Shown in pieces: positions 41,169-50,085 of a stretch of 64,000 bases of DNA. The DNA is taken from positions 124,001 through 188,000 of the forward strand of contig NZ_JBHSFQ010000005.1 of NCBI RefSeq assembly GCF_042653925.1. The letters are read 5' to 3'. Both the position numbers and the translations under genes were made by a program. The stretch's first letter is position 1, and each line of letters opens with the position of its first letter. The notes beneath the pieces were generated by a model that was not told where the DNA came from, did no database searches, and saw only the letters and a list, made by a program, of their open reading frames with translations. The stretch is from Nocardiopsis_B mangrovi (GTDB lineage: Bacteria > Actinomycetota > Actinomycetes > Streptosporangiales > Streptosporangiaceae).

Positions 41169-43016
41169 GTGCTCCGACCCCCGCGAAGGCGCGCCACCGC
41201 ATACGGCGCGGCGGCGCTCGCCGCCGTGCTCGCCCTCCCCCTCCTCTCCTCCCCCGCACACGCCGCCCCCACCTCCGAGGACCCGCCCGCCCCCGCCTCC
41301 ACCGCCGACACCGGACCCCGGGTCCGGGTCAACCAGGTGGGCTACCTGCCCGGAGGGCCCAAGAACGCCACCCTCATCACCGACGCCACCGCCCCGGTGG
41401 GCTGGGAGCTGGCCGACGCCGCGGGCGCGGTCGTCGCGGAGGGCGAGACGGTTCCGCGCGGCCACGACGCCGCCTCCGGGCACAACGTGCACACCATCGA
41501 CTTCACCGCCGCCGACGCCCCGGGCACGGGCTACACCCTCGCCGCCGACGGCGAGACCAGCCACCCCTTCGACCTCTCCGGCGACGCCTACGGCGACCTC
41601 CTCGTGGACGCGCTCTCCTTCTACTACCCCCAGCGCAGCGGCATCGCGATCGACGACGCCATCGCCCCCGGCTACGGCCGCGCCGCCGGCCACACGGGGG
41701 TCGCGCCCAACCAGGGCGACACCGCCGTGCCGTGCGCCCCGGGCGGCTGCGACTACACCCTGGACGTCTCCGGCGGCTGGTACGACGCCGGCGACCACGG
41801 CAAGTACGTCGTCAACGGCGGCATCTCCGCCCACCAGCTCATGAGCCTCTACGAGCGCGCGACCGCGGCCGGCAGCGGCGACCCCGGCGCCGTCGGCGAC
41901 GGCAGCCTGCGCATCCCCGAATCCGCGAACGGGGTCCCCGACGTGCTCGACGAAGCGCGCTGGGAGATGGAGTTCCTCGTCAGCATGCAGGTCCCCGCCG
42001 GTGAGCCCCTGGCCGGCATGGCCCACCACAAGATCCACGACGCGGAGTGGACCGGGCTGCCGCTGATGCCGGCCGACGATCCCCAGCCGCGCTACCTCCA
42101 GCCACCCTCCACGGCCGCGACGCTGAACCTCGCGGCCACCGGAGCCCAGTGCGCCCGGGTGTTCGCGCCGTTCGACCCCGCGTTCGCCGCCGAGTGCCTG
42201 GCCGCCGCCGAGACCGCCTGGGACGCGGCGCGGGCCAACCCCGCCGTCTACGCGCCGGCCACCGGCGTGGGCGGCGGCCCCTACAACGACGACCACGTCA
42301 CCGACGAGTTCTACTGGGCCGCCGCCGAGCTGTGGCTGTCGACCGGTTCGGCGAAGTACCTGGAGGCGGTCGAGGGGGCCGAGGAGCACACCGAGGACGT
42401 CTTCCGGCCCGCCGGGTTCGACTGGGGGTGGACCGCACCGCCGGCCCGGCTCCAGCTGGCACTGCTGGGCGAGGACCTGCCCGGCGTGGAGGGAGTGCGG
42501 GCGTCGGTCGTCGAGGCGGCCGACGGCTACCTCGCCGACCTGGCTCAGAACCCGTTCGGCATGCCGTACGCGACCGAGGACGGCGCCTACTACTGGGGCT
42601 CCAGCAGCCAGGTGCTCAACAACCTGGTGGTGCTGGCCTCGGCCTACGACCTGACCGGCGACCCCGTTTACCGCGACGGCGTCCTCCAGGGGATGGACTA
42701 CATCCTCGGCCGCAACGCGCTGGGCCGCTCCTATGTGACCGGGTACGGCGAGAACGACACCCGCAACCAGCACAGCAGGTGGTACGCCAACCAGCTCGAC
42801 CCGTCGCTGCCCAACCCGCCCGACGGCTCCCTCTCCGGCGGCCCCAACTCCCAGACCGCGACCTGGGACGGGGTCGCCCTGGAACACCTGGCGGGGTGCG
42901 CGCCGCAGGCGTGCCACATCGACGACATCGGCTCGTGGTCGACCAACGAGCTGACCGTCAACTGGAACGCGCCCCTGGCCTGGGTGTCGGCGTTCATCGC
43001 CGAGGACCTGGAGTGA
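41169..43016 (+). CDS. Secreted GH9 cellulase with N-terminal Ig-like domain
   Basis: 615 residues from GTG at 41169. A signal peptide (RRRATAYGAAALAAVLALP, cut near AHA-A at about 32) is followed by a CelD_N Ig-like domain (about 50-135; VRVNQVGYLPGGPKNATL) and the GH9 (alpha/alpha)6 barrel (about 140-615). Catalytic parts are visible: VSGGWYDAGDHGKYVVNGG with the base Asp pair (about 206-209), a His/Arg segment NQHSRWYA, and STNELTVNWNAPLAW with the acid Glu (about 594). It lacks the CBM3c or CBM2 modules of many actinomycete GH9 enzymes, which suggests action on soluble or amorphous beta-glucan. Expression follows the CelR operator upstream. Confidence 0.95.
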   Translation: MLRPPRRRATAYGAAALAAVLALPLLSSPAHAAPTSEDPPAPASTADTGPRVRVNQVGYLPGGPKNATLITDATAPVGWELADAAGAVVAEGETVPRGHDAASGHNVHTIDFTAADAPGTGYTLAADGETSHPFDLSGDAYGDLLVDALSFYYPQRSGIAIDDAIAPGYGRAAGHTGVAPNQGDTAVPCAPGGCDYTLDVSGGWYDAGDHGKYVVNGGISAHQLMSLYERATAAGSGDPGAVGDGSLRIPESANGVPDVLDEARWEMEFLVSMQVPAGEPLAGMAHHKIHDAEWTGLPLMPADDPQPRYLQPPSTAATLNLAATGAQCARVFAPFDPAFAAECLAAAETAWDAARANPAVYAPATGVGGGPYNDDHVTDEFYWAAAELWLSTGSAKYLEAVEGAEEHTEDVFRPAGFDWGWTAPPARLQLALLGEDLPGVEGVRASVVEAADGYLADLAQNPFGMPYATEDGAYYWGSSSQVLNNLVVLASAYDLTGDPVYRDGVLQGMDYILGRNALGRSYVTGYGENDTRNQHSRWYANQLDPSLPNPPDGSLSGGPNSQTATWDGVALEHLAGCAPQACHIDDIGSWSTNELTVNWNAPLAWVSAFIAEDLE

Positions 43017-43269
43017 GCCCGCGGCTCCGGCCGGGCCGCGCGGCCTGACCGGACCGCCCACGACGTGCCTGCCCGATATCCCCTCCATCGGCCAGGCACC
43101 CCGGGAGGGCGGGTGGACGGGGGTGCGGCCCCGTCCACCCGCTCGACGTCCCGCGGCCCGGCGACGCGTCGCCGGGCCTACCGGCCGATGCCGGTGCCGT
43201 GGACGACCATGGTCGGTGGGGCGCCGCGCGGCCGGCGCCCGGCGGCACCGGGTATGGAGAGGGGCGGGC

Positions 43270-43896
43270 ATGGGCAGACTCATGGTCACCACGTTCACGA
43301 CGCTCGACGGGGTGATGCAGGCACCGGGCGGACCCGACGAGGACCCCGACGGCGGGTTCGAGCACGGCGGCTGGTCGGCGCCGCACTTCGACGACATGCT
43401 GATGCGGCGGATGACGGAGCTGATCGGGCGCGCCGGAGCGCTGCTCCTGGGGCGGCGGACCTACGAGATCTTCGCGGCCTACTGGCCGCTGGCGGAGCCC
43501 GACGACCCGATCGGATCGAAGCTCAACAGCGTGCCCAAGTACGTGGCCTCGCGGACGCTCGACGCGGTGGAATGGCGGAACTCCACGCTGCTCACCGGGG
43601 ACACGGCCGCGGCCGTTGCGGAGCTCAAACAGGGCGGGGGCGGCGAGATCCAGGTCCACGGCAGCGGCGGGCTCGTCCAGACGCTCCTCGCCCACGACCT
43701 CGTCGACGAGTTCCACGTGCTGGTGTTCCCGGTGCTCCTGGGTTCCGGCAAGCGGCTGTTCGCCGAGGGGACCGTCCCCGCCGGGCTCGCGCTGGCCGAC
43801 ACCGCGACATCGAGCACCGGCGTGCTCGCGAGCACCTACACCCGCGCGGGCGGGGTCGCCCACGGCACCATGGGCCCCGAGACCGGCAACCGGTGA
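43270..43896 (+). CDS. Dihydrofolate-reductase-like (RibD C-terminal family) protein
   Basis: 208 residues with MVTTFTTLDGVMQAPGGPDE at the N-terminus, GALLLGRRTYEIFAAYWPL, KYVASRTLDAVEWRNSTLL, IQVHGSGGLVQTLLAHDLVD and VFPVLLGSGKRLFAEG. This is the NADPH-binding DHFR-like fold of the RibD C-terminal group, widespread and functionally open. GGAGAGG lies ahead of the ATG. It sits inside the polysaccharide locus but has no evident link to it. Confidence 0.88.
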   Translation: MGRLMVTTFTTLDGVMQAPGGPDEDPDGGFEHGGWSAPHFDDMLMRRMTELIGRAGALLLGRRTYEIFAAYWPLAEPDDPIGSKLNSVPKYVASRTLDAVEWRNSTLLTGDTAAAVAELKQGGGGEIQVHGSGGLVQTLLAHDLVDEFHVLVFPVLLGSGKRLFAEGTVPAGLALADTATSSTGVLASTYTRAGGVAHGTMGPETGNR

Positions 43897-43932
43897 CGGG
43901 CGCGCGGCCGGCCGCCGCACCCCGCCGGAGCC

Positions 43933-44886
43933 TCAGGCGCCGTCGTCGAAGCAGCCCACCAGGTGGCCCACGGCCACCTCCACCGGGGGGTGGCCGCCGC
44001 CGGAGCGGCCCGCGCAGCCCACGCAGCCGCCGTCCACACCGCCGGCCGCGAGGTCGGCGTCGGCCTGTGCCCAGGTCCGGTGCAGGCGCGGCACCGAGGC
44101 CAGCAGCCGCCGCGTGTAGGGGTGCACGGGGTGGTCGAAGACCGCGGTGGTCGCACCGGACTCCACGATGCGCCCGCGGCGCAGGATCACCGTCGTGTCG
44201 CTGATGTAGTTGCCCAGCGACAGGTCGTGGGTGATGAAGAGGATGCCCAGGCCGCGCGCCTTGAGGTCGCCCAGCAGGTTGAGCACGTCGATCCGGGTGG
44301 AGGCGTCGAGCATGCTGATGATCTCGTCGGCCACCAGCAGCCGGATGTCCAGCAGCAGCGCCCGCGCGATGAGCAGGCGCTGCAACTGGCCGCCGCTGAG
44401 CTGGTGGGGGTACTTGCCGAGGACCTGCGCGGGGTCGAGCCGCACGGTGTCGAGGGAGCCGGCGATGCGCCGCCGCCACTCGGTGTCGGTGGCGCGGGGG
44501 AAGTACTCGGCGCGGATCAGCGCGAACACCCGGTCGGCGGTGAACACCGGGTTGAAGCAGCTGAAGGGGTCCTGGAAGACGCCCTGGACCTCGCGGTAGT
44601 AGTCCTTGCGGCGCCGGTGGCCGCGCAGCCGCGCCACGTCGGCGCCGGCGAAGGCGACGGTCCCGGCGGTGGGCGGGATGAGGCCGAGGACCATCCGGCC
44701 GATGGTGCTCTTGCCGCTGCCGCTCTCGCCCACGAGCGAGACCACCTGGCCGGGATGCACGGTGAGGTCCACGTCGCGCACGGCGTGCAGCCGGCCGCCG
44801 CCGAAGGAGCCGACCCGGTAGACCTTGGCGAGGCCGCGCAGCTTCAGCAGGGGGTCCGGCCCGGGGGCCGGCATGGTCTCAGGCAT
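43933..44886 (-). CDS. ABC transporter ATPase, OppF-type
   Basis: 317 residues. Walker A is GESGSGKSTIGR, the Q loop is GVFQDPFSCFNP, the signature is QLSGGQLQRLLIARAL, and the Walker B region is LLVADEIISMLDASTR with Ile in place of the usual Pro-Thr of DEPTS. The H loop is ITHDLSLGNYI. The C-terminal cysteine-containing extension (GGCVGCAG) resembles the Opp family Fe-S-like tail. It is last of a five-gene unit and powers uptake with the OppD-type partner. Confidence 0.92.
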   Translation of the reverse strand: MPETMPAPGPDPLLKLRGLAKVYRVGSFGGGRLHAVRDVDLTVHPGQVVSLVGESGSGKSTIGRMVLGLIPPTAGTVAFAGADVARLRGHRRRKDYYREVQGVFQDPFSCFNPVFTADRVFALIRAEYFPRATDTEWRRRIAGSLDTVRLDPAQVLGKYPHQLSGGQLQRLLIARALLLDIRLLVADEIISMLDASTRIDVLNLLGDLKARGLGILFITHDLSLGNYISDTTVILRRGRIVESGATTAVFDHPVHPYTRRLLASVPRLHRTWAQADADLAAGGVDGGCVGCAGRSGGGHPPVEVAVGHLVGCFDDGA

Positions 44887-44890
44887 GGCG

Positions 44891-45841
44891 CTATCCCGCC
44901 TTCCAGCACGCGACCCGGTGGCCGGGGGCGATCTCGGCGAATGGGGGCTCCTGGTCGCACTCGTCGGCGGCCAGGGGGCAGCGGTCCTTGAACCGGCACC
45001 CGGTGGGCGGGGTGAGGAGCGCGGGCGGGTGGCCGGGGATCCCGGACAGCCGCTTCTCGGCGTAGGTGACGCCGACCTCGGGCAGCGCCGAGAGCAGCAT
45101 GCGGGTGTAGGGGTGGCGCGGGCGGTCGATGACGGCGCGGGTCGGCGCCTTCTCCACGGGCTTGCCGGCGTACATGACCATGACCGTGTCGGCGATCTGG
45201 TGGGCCAGCGAGAGGTCGTGGGTCACGAAGATCATGCTGGTGACGTGGCCGCGGTCGCGGAACCCCACGAGCGCTTCGGCGACCGCCCGCTGGGTGGACA
45301 CGTCCAGAGCGGAGGTGACCTCGTCGGCGATCAGCAGCGACGGGTCGAGCAGGGTCGACAGCACCATCACCACCCGCTGCTTCATCCCGCCCGACAGCTC
45401 GATGGGGTAGCGGCGCAGGACGTCGGCGGAGAGGCCGACCAGGCCGAGGCGGCGGTGCAGCTCCTCGCGCAGGCCGCCGGCGCGCACGCCGCGCGACTCC
45501 AGCAGATCGGTGATCAGCCGGCCGATGCGGCGCGTGGGGTTGAGGGCGCTCATGGCGTACTGCGGGATCAGCGAGACCCGGTGGAACCGGAAGGGCACCA
45601 TGGCGTCCTGGTCGTCCACCGGCAGCCGGACGCCGTCGAGCTCGACGGTCCCGCCGACGTACTTCATCCGGGCGTCGAGCCGGATGAGGCTCTTGCCGAG
45701 GGTGGACTTGCCGCTGCCGGACTCCCCCGCCAGGCCCATGATCTCGCCGTCGGCGAGGGAGAAGGTCGCGCCGTCCAGGGCGTGGACGTCGCCGCGCAGC
45801 GTCCGGTAGTGGACCGTCAGGTCGCGGACGTCGAGGCTCAT
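44891..45841 (-). CDS. ABC transporter ATPase, OppD-type
   Basis: 316 residues. Walker A GESGSGKSTLGK, Q loop LIPQYAMSALNP, signature ELSGGMKQRVVMVL, Walker B LLIADEVTSALDVSTQ and H loop VTHDLSLAHQ, plus the oligopeptide-family C-terminal region GCRFKDRCPLAADECD with conserved cysteines. The gene ends 4 bp before the OppF-type start. The ADEVTSALD box again lacks the common Pro. It energises transport of the same substrate as the upstream permeases. Confidence 0.93.
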   Translation of the reverse strand: MSLDVRDLTVHYRTLRGDVHALDGATFSLADGEIMGLAGESGSGKSTLGKSLIRLDARMKYVGGTVELDGVRLPVDDQDAMVPFRFHRVSLIPQYAMSALNPTRRIGRLITDLLESRGVRAGGLREELHRRLGLVGLSADVLRRYPIELSGGMKQRVVMVLSTLLDPSLLIADEVTSALDVSTQRAVAEALVGFRDRGHVTSMIFVTHDLSLAHQIADTVMVMYAGKPVEKAPTRAVIDRPRHPYTRMLLSALPEVGVTYAEKRLSGIPGHPPALLTPPTGCRFKDRCPLAADECDQEPPFAEIAPGHRVACWKAG

Positions 45842-45844
45842 GGG

Positions 45845-46720
45845 TCAGAGCTCCCTCAGGCGCGGGTTGAAGACCTCGTCCAGGCCGACGTTCATGATGT
45901 AGAGGGACCCGACGATGGCGGTGATGCCGAGGCCGGGCGGGACGAACCACCACCACATGCCGAGCTGGAGCGCGCCCCAGGTCACCGCGTTGTGCATCAT
46001 CAGCCCCAGGGAGACGCCCTGGGTGGGGCCCAGGCCGATGAAGTCCAGGCCGGCGGCGGTCAGGATCGCGCCGCCGAAGAGCAGGATGAACGTCATGAAC
46101 AGGTAGGAGCTCATGTTCGGCGCGATCTCGCGGAACACGATGCTGCGCCCGCGCCGCCCGCTGAGCCGGGCCAGGTCCACGAAGTCGCGGGTGGCCAGGG
46201 TGAGCGTCTGGGCGCGGACGGCCCGTGCCACCCAGGGCCACGCGGTCAGCCCGATGAAGACCCCCTGCACCAGGATCCCGCGGGCCTCCAGGTAGGCGGC
46301 GGCGATGATGAGGACCACCAGGGCGGGCAGCACCAGCACGATGTTGGTGACCATGTTGAGGATCTCGTCGACCAGGCCCCCGCGGTAGCCGGCGGTGAAC
46401 CCGACCGCCATGCCCACCACCGCGGCGATCCCGCCGCCGATGAGGCCGACCAGGAACGTGGCGCGCAGCCCGTGGGCGAACTGGGCGAAGACGTCCTGGC
46501 CGAAGTTGGTGGTGCCGAACCAGTACTCCGCCGAGGGCGCCTGCCCCTGGGGGCCGACGTAGACGTTGGGGCCCTCCTCGATGAACAACGGCGCGGCGAC
46601 CCCGGTGAGCAGCAGCGCCGCGATGACGGCGGTCCCCGCGAGTAGTTTCGGGTTGCGCCGTGCGAAGTGCAGCGATTCGCCCCACCGCCGCTCGGCCGGG
46701 GCGGGTTCGGTGACGGTCAT
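45845..46720 (-). CDS. ABC transporter permease, OppC-type
   Basis: 291 residues. Six membrane segments are evident (LLAGTAVIAALLLTGVAAPL, then the core from RATFLVGLIGGGIAAVVGM). The EAA-like loop ATRDFVDLARLSGRRGRSIV contacts the ATPases. FGTTNFGQDVFAQFAHGLR is the typical periplasmic start of OppC/DppC proteins. It is 43 bp after the OppB-type gene and 3 bp before OppD. Confidence 0.92.
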   Translation of the reverse strand: MTVTEPAPAERRWGESLHFARRNPKLLAGTAVIAALLLTGVAAPLFIEEGPNVYVGPQGQAPSAEYWFGTTNFGQDVFAQFAHGLRATFLVGLIGGGIAAVVGMAVGFTAGYRGGLVDEILNMVTNIVLVLPALVVLIIAAAYLEARGILVQGVFIGLTAWPWVARAVRAQTLTLATRDFVDLARLSGRRGRSIVFREIAPNMSSYLFMTFILLFGGAILTAAGLDFIGLGPTQGVSLGLMMHNAVTWGALQLGMWWWFVPPGLGITAIVGSLYIMNVGLDEVFNPRLREL

Positions 46721-46763
46721 CGGGCTCCTCGGGTGGGTCGGACGCCGCGGCGCCGCCGCGGGC

Positions 46764-47759
46764 TCATGCCCGGCTCCCCTGCATCTGGGTCCGGGTCCGG
46801 GGATCGACGAGGACGTAGACGACGTCGACGATGAAGTTGGCGATGAGCACGCCGACGACGATGAACAGGAACGTCCCCTGGAGCAGGAAGAAGTCGCGGT
46901 TGTTGACGGCCTGGAGGACGAGGTTGCCCAGGCCCGGGTAGGAGAACACGATCTCGGTGAGCAGCGCCCCCGCGACGATGGTGCCCAGCTGCACCGCCAG
47001 GCCGGTGAGCTGGGGAAGGACGGCGTTGCGGAACGCGTAGCGCCGGACCAGCCGGCGCGGCGCCCCCAGGGCCTCCAGGTAGCCGGAGTAGTCGGCGTCG
47101 AGCTCGTAGATGATCAGGTTGCGCATGCCGATCGCCCAGCCGCCGAACGCCACCAGGAACAGCGACAGGAACGGCAGGAACCAGTGCGCGACCAGGCTGG
47201 AGGCGAACGCCCAGGACCATTCGGGCTGGAGGGCGAACCCGTAGGCGCCGGCGATGGGGAAGACGCCGGCGACGATCCCCAGGCTCCAGGCCAGCAGGAT
47301 GCCCAGCCACATGTAGGGGGTGGCGGTGAGGATGTAGCCGACCGGCAGGACGGTGTTGTCCAGCCACCGGCTGCGGGCCGCGAACGCGCCGAACCGGTTG
47401 CCGGCCACCCAGCTCAGCAGGATGGCGGGGACGAGCAGGGCGAGGGTGTAGGGCACGGCGCCGAGGATGACCTCGGTGACGGGGGTCGGGAACAGCCACA
47501 CGCTGGTGCCGAGGTCGCCGCGCAGCAGCGACCCCCAGAAGTTCAGGTACTGCTGCCACACGGGCAGGTCCAGGCCGAACAGGGAGGTGTAGTAGTCGCG
47601 CATGGCGTCGGCCGCCCCGGGGTCCGACAGCGAGGCGCGGCCCAGCATGGTGCGCACCGGGTCGCCCGGCATGAAGCGCGGGATCATCCAGTTGATGGTG
47701 ACGGCCGCGAAGAAGGTGAGGGCGTAGACGAAGATCTTCCTGGCGAGATAGCGGCGCAC
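46764..47759 (-). CDS. ABC transporter permease, OppB-type
   Basis: 331 residues. The starting helix YLARKIFVYALTFFAAVTIN is followed by MIPRFMPGDPVRTMLG, the OppB/DppB hallmark. NLIIYELDADYSGYLEALGAPRRLV is the EAA loop, and QAVNNRDFFLLQGTFLFIVV follows. It is 28 bp downstream of the substrate-binding protein gene. It forms the translocation pore with the OppC-type permease. Confidence 0.92.
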   Translation of the reverse strand: MRRYLARKIFVYALTFFAAVTINWMIPRFMPGDPVRTMLGRASLSDPGAADAMRDYYTSLFGLDLPVWQQYLNFWGSLLRGDLGTSVWLFPTPVTEVILGAVPYTLALLVPAILLSWVAGNRFGAFAARSRWLDNTVLPVGYILTATPYMWLGILLAWSLGIVAGVFPIAGAYGFALQPEWSWAFASSLVAHWFLPFLSLFLVAFGGWAIGMRNLIIYELDADYSGYLEALGAPRRLVRRYAFRNAVLPQLTGLAVQLGTIVAGALLTEIVFSYPGLGNLVLQAVNNRDFFLLQGTFLFIVVGVLIANFIVDVVYVLVDPRTRTQMQGSRA

Positions 47760-47787
47760 GGGTGTCCTCCTGACGGGGCGGAGCCGG

Positions 47788-49488
47788 CTATCCCGCGGGC
47801 CGGATCTCGGTGAGGGTGAGCACCGCGCCGAGCTGGTTGTAGTTGCGCCAGGTGGTGGGCAGGTGGTGCGGGTCGCCGTCGGCGGAGGAGGGCCAGTTGG
47901 TCCAGGTCTCGTTGCTGACCTGGGACCACATGCCGTTGTACCAAAGGGGGATCACGGGCATGTCGGTGAGCTGGATCTCCTGGAGTTCGGCGATGGTCGC
48001 CCGCATGGCGTCGGTGTCCTCGACCGGCGTCCGGGAGAGTTCCTGCACGAGCTCCCAGGCGTCCTCGTTCTCGTAGCGGGCGAAGTTCACGGTGGTCTGC
48101 CGCTCCAGGACCGGGGTGCGGAAGATGTAGTCGTAGTAGGTCCAGGGGGTGTTGGACATCTGCCGCTCGTTGTTGATGAGCAGGTCGAAGTCGCCGGTCT
48201 CGCGGGCGTCGCGCAGGGCGGGATCGTCGGGGAAGTCGGCGGTGAGGTCGATGCCGACGGCCTGGGCGCCCTCGGCGATGATGCGGGCGGCCTCCATCCA
48301 GTCGGTCCAGCCCGAGGGGACGATGAGGGTCAGCTCGACGGGGTCGCCGTCGGGGGTCTCGACCATGCCGTCGCCGTCGGTGTCCCGGTAGCCGGCGTCG
48401 GCGAGGAGGGATTCGGCCTCGGCGGGGTCGTGGCCGAATCCCTGCTCCTCGACGGTCGCGCCGTCGACGTAGTCGTCCCAGATGGGCAGCAGCCCGGTGG
48501 GGTCGGCGGGCTCGACGAGGTCGCCGTAGGGGCCCGCGACGATCTGCGCGACGTCGACGGAGTTGGCGAGTGCGCGGCGGAACGCGGGGTCGTCCAAGGG
48601 CTCGCGCTCGGTGTTGGGCACCAGCCACGCGGTGTTCGCGGGGACCATGTAGGGCGGTTCGGCGTAGTAGCTGGTGATCCCGGAGCCGCCGTTGAGCACC
48701 TGGTCGATGCCGGGCAGGAAGTTGTTGCTGATGTCGATGTCGTTCTGGAGCAGCAGGCCCTGGGCGACCTCGTTGCTGCTGCTGACGATGTCGACGATGT
48801 AGGAGGGGGCGACGTCCAGGTCGAGCTGGTCGCGGGCCCACCAGCCGTCGTTCTCCGCCCACACCATGCGGTCCTCGCTGTGGGTCTCGTACAGGTAGGG
48901 GCCGGTGCCGACGGGCTCTTCGTTGGCGGCCGCGGTGACCTCCTGCTCCGAGCGGTCCTCCCACAGGTGGCGGGGGACGATCGGGTTGGCGTAGATCCAG
49001 TTGGCCCATTCCTGGTGGCGGGGGTCGGAGAAGGTGAAGCGGGCGGTGCGGTCATCGACGGCCTCGGCGCTTTCCAGCCATTCCCACAGATTGTGGTAGG
49101 GGACGGACTCCATCCGGCCGAGTTCGGCGGTGAAGACGACGTCGGCGGCGGTGAGGGGGGTGCCGTCGCTCCATTGGACGCCGTCGCGGACGGTGACCTC
49201 GTAGGTGTCCTCGCCGGTCCATTCGCCGTTCTCGGCCAGCCAGGGGATGTATTCGTCCTGCTGGGGGTCGTAGAGGAACAGCGGCTCATAGACGTAGCCG
49301 GTGGTTCCCGTTGTATAGGCCCAGTTCATGATGGGGTTCCAGTTATTGGGCGGGCCCCACTGGGTGCCGGTGGTGTAGAGGGTCTCCTCGCGCGGGTACC
49401 CGCCGGATCCGCCGCCGTCTCCGGAGCAGGCGGAGGCCGCCATACCCACCGCGAGCAGCGCGCTGAGCCATTTCAGCCGCTTGCGCAT
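47788..49488 (-). CDS. Lipoprotein substrate-binding protein (SBP_bac_5), putative oligosaccharide binder
   Basis: 566 residues from ATG at 49488, with GGGAGG upstream; longer starts are unlikely. A signal peptide ends in the lipobox ASACSG with the acylated Cys. The mature part has QWGPPNNWNPIMNWAYTTG, GYVYEPLFLYDPQQDEYIPW and VTVRDGVQWSDGTPLTAADV, the cluster-C binding-protein fold. Such proteins often bind peptides. However, a subgroup in Thermotoga and actinomycetes binds cellobiose or other beta-oligosaccharides, and the placement between two cellulase genes favours a sugar here (inference). It is first of the operon, with LacI-type operators 86-134 bp upstream. Confidence 0.85.
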   Translation of the reverse strand: MRKRLKWLSALLAVGMAASACSGDGGGSGGYPREETLYTTGTQWGPPNNWNPIMNWAYTTGTTGYVYEPLFLYDPQQDEYIPWLAENGEWTGEDTYEVTVRDGVQWSDGTPLTAADVVFTAELGRMESVPYHNLWEWLESAEAVDDRTARFTFSDPRHQEWANWIYANPIVPRHLWEDRSEQEVTAAANEEPVGTGPYLYETHSEDRMVWAENDGWWARDQLDLDVAPSYIVDIVSSSNEVAQGLLLQNDIDISNNFLPGIDQVLNGGSGITSYYAEPPYMVPANTAWLVPNTEREPLDDPAFRRALANSVDVAQIVAGPYGDLVEPADPTGLLPIWDDYVDGATVEEQGFGHDPAEAESLLADAGYRDTDGDGMVETPDGDPVELTLIVPSGWTDWMEAARIIAEGAQAVGIDLTADFPDDPALRDARETGDFDLLINNERQMSNTPWTYYDYIFRTPVLERQTTVNFARYENEDAWELVQELSRTPVEDTDAMRATIAELQEIQLTDMPVIPLWYNGMWSQVSNETWTNWPSSADGDPHHLPTTWRNYNQLGAVLTLTEIRPAG

Positions 49489-49573
49489 TCGTCGTCGCCT
49501 CCCAGCTGGGGCCGGTCCGAGCCCCGGCCGCGGACGTGACGCGGGACACACATGGAACGCCGCCAGAACATCA

Positions 49574-49622
49574 CTAAACCGGTTCACGGTCAAGACGCGT
49601 TACGGAAACTAAACCGGTTTAG
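49574..49622. promoter_or_regulatory. Two LacI-type operators upstream of the Opp-like transporter
   Basis: CTAAACCGGTTTAG (49609-49622) is a perfect palindrome. CTAAACCGGTTCAC (49574-49587) is a half-conserved second copy, 35 bp away centre to centre. The central CpG palindrome is the LacI-family hallmark, but the sequence differs from the CelR box, so a different regulator is implied. None of the LacI genes seen here adjoins it. Confidence 0.75.
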
Positions 49623-49811
49623 CTCTCACCTGGAAATGATCTTGAACCCCGCACTCCGGCCACCCCAAGAACGATCTTCATAACCGACAAAACTGACATT
49701 GTGCATCAAAATAGAATGAACTACTCATTTAACCAGCAATTCATCGCGACTTCGAACAAATAACTTTCCCCCTCTTTTCAAGAACGTTTCAGCGCTGTTA
49801 TGTTCCGTTCA

Positions 49812-49825
49812 TGGGAGCGCTCCCA
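49812..49825. promoter_or_regulatory. CelR-type operator upstream of GH6
   Basis: TGGGAGCGCTCCCA, identical to the copy before the GH9 gene; here the palindrome extends to 16 bp (49811-49826). A weak -10-like TTATGT lies just upstream. The leader to the GH6 start is about 260 nt. No further gene is visible in the 49627-50085 gap. Confidence 0.92.
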
Positions 49826-50085
49826 TACGTCGGCCCCGAGGTGTCCACCACCGCACGGACCGGCGGCACCCCGTCCCCGTCCCGCCCGGGAGGCACCACG
49901 CGCGACCACCCACGCCACCGCCGCTGAGTGATCCCCACACCTGCCCGGCGCGGCCGGCCCCGCCCCACCGGGTTCCGGCCTCCTCCGGCGGCGGACCGAC
50001 CATCCCCCGACGACTCCCCCAAGACACGATCGGCCGAGGCGCTCCCCGCATCCGGCCGGCACCAGCCGTGAGGAGTTCCCCCGCA

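Noticed and set aside
44825..46645. Long + strand frame across the Opp-type transporter genes
   Set aside because: Antisense to three clear ABC genes; the product is His/Glu/Gly-rich with no domain.
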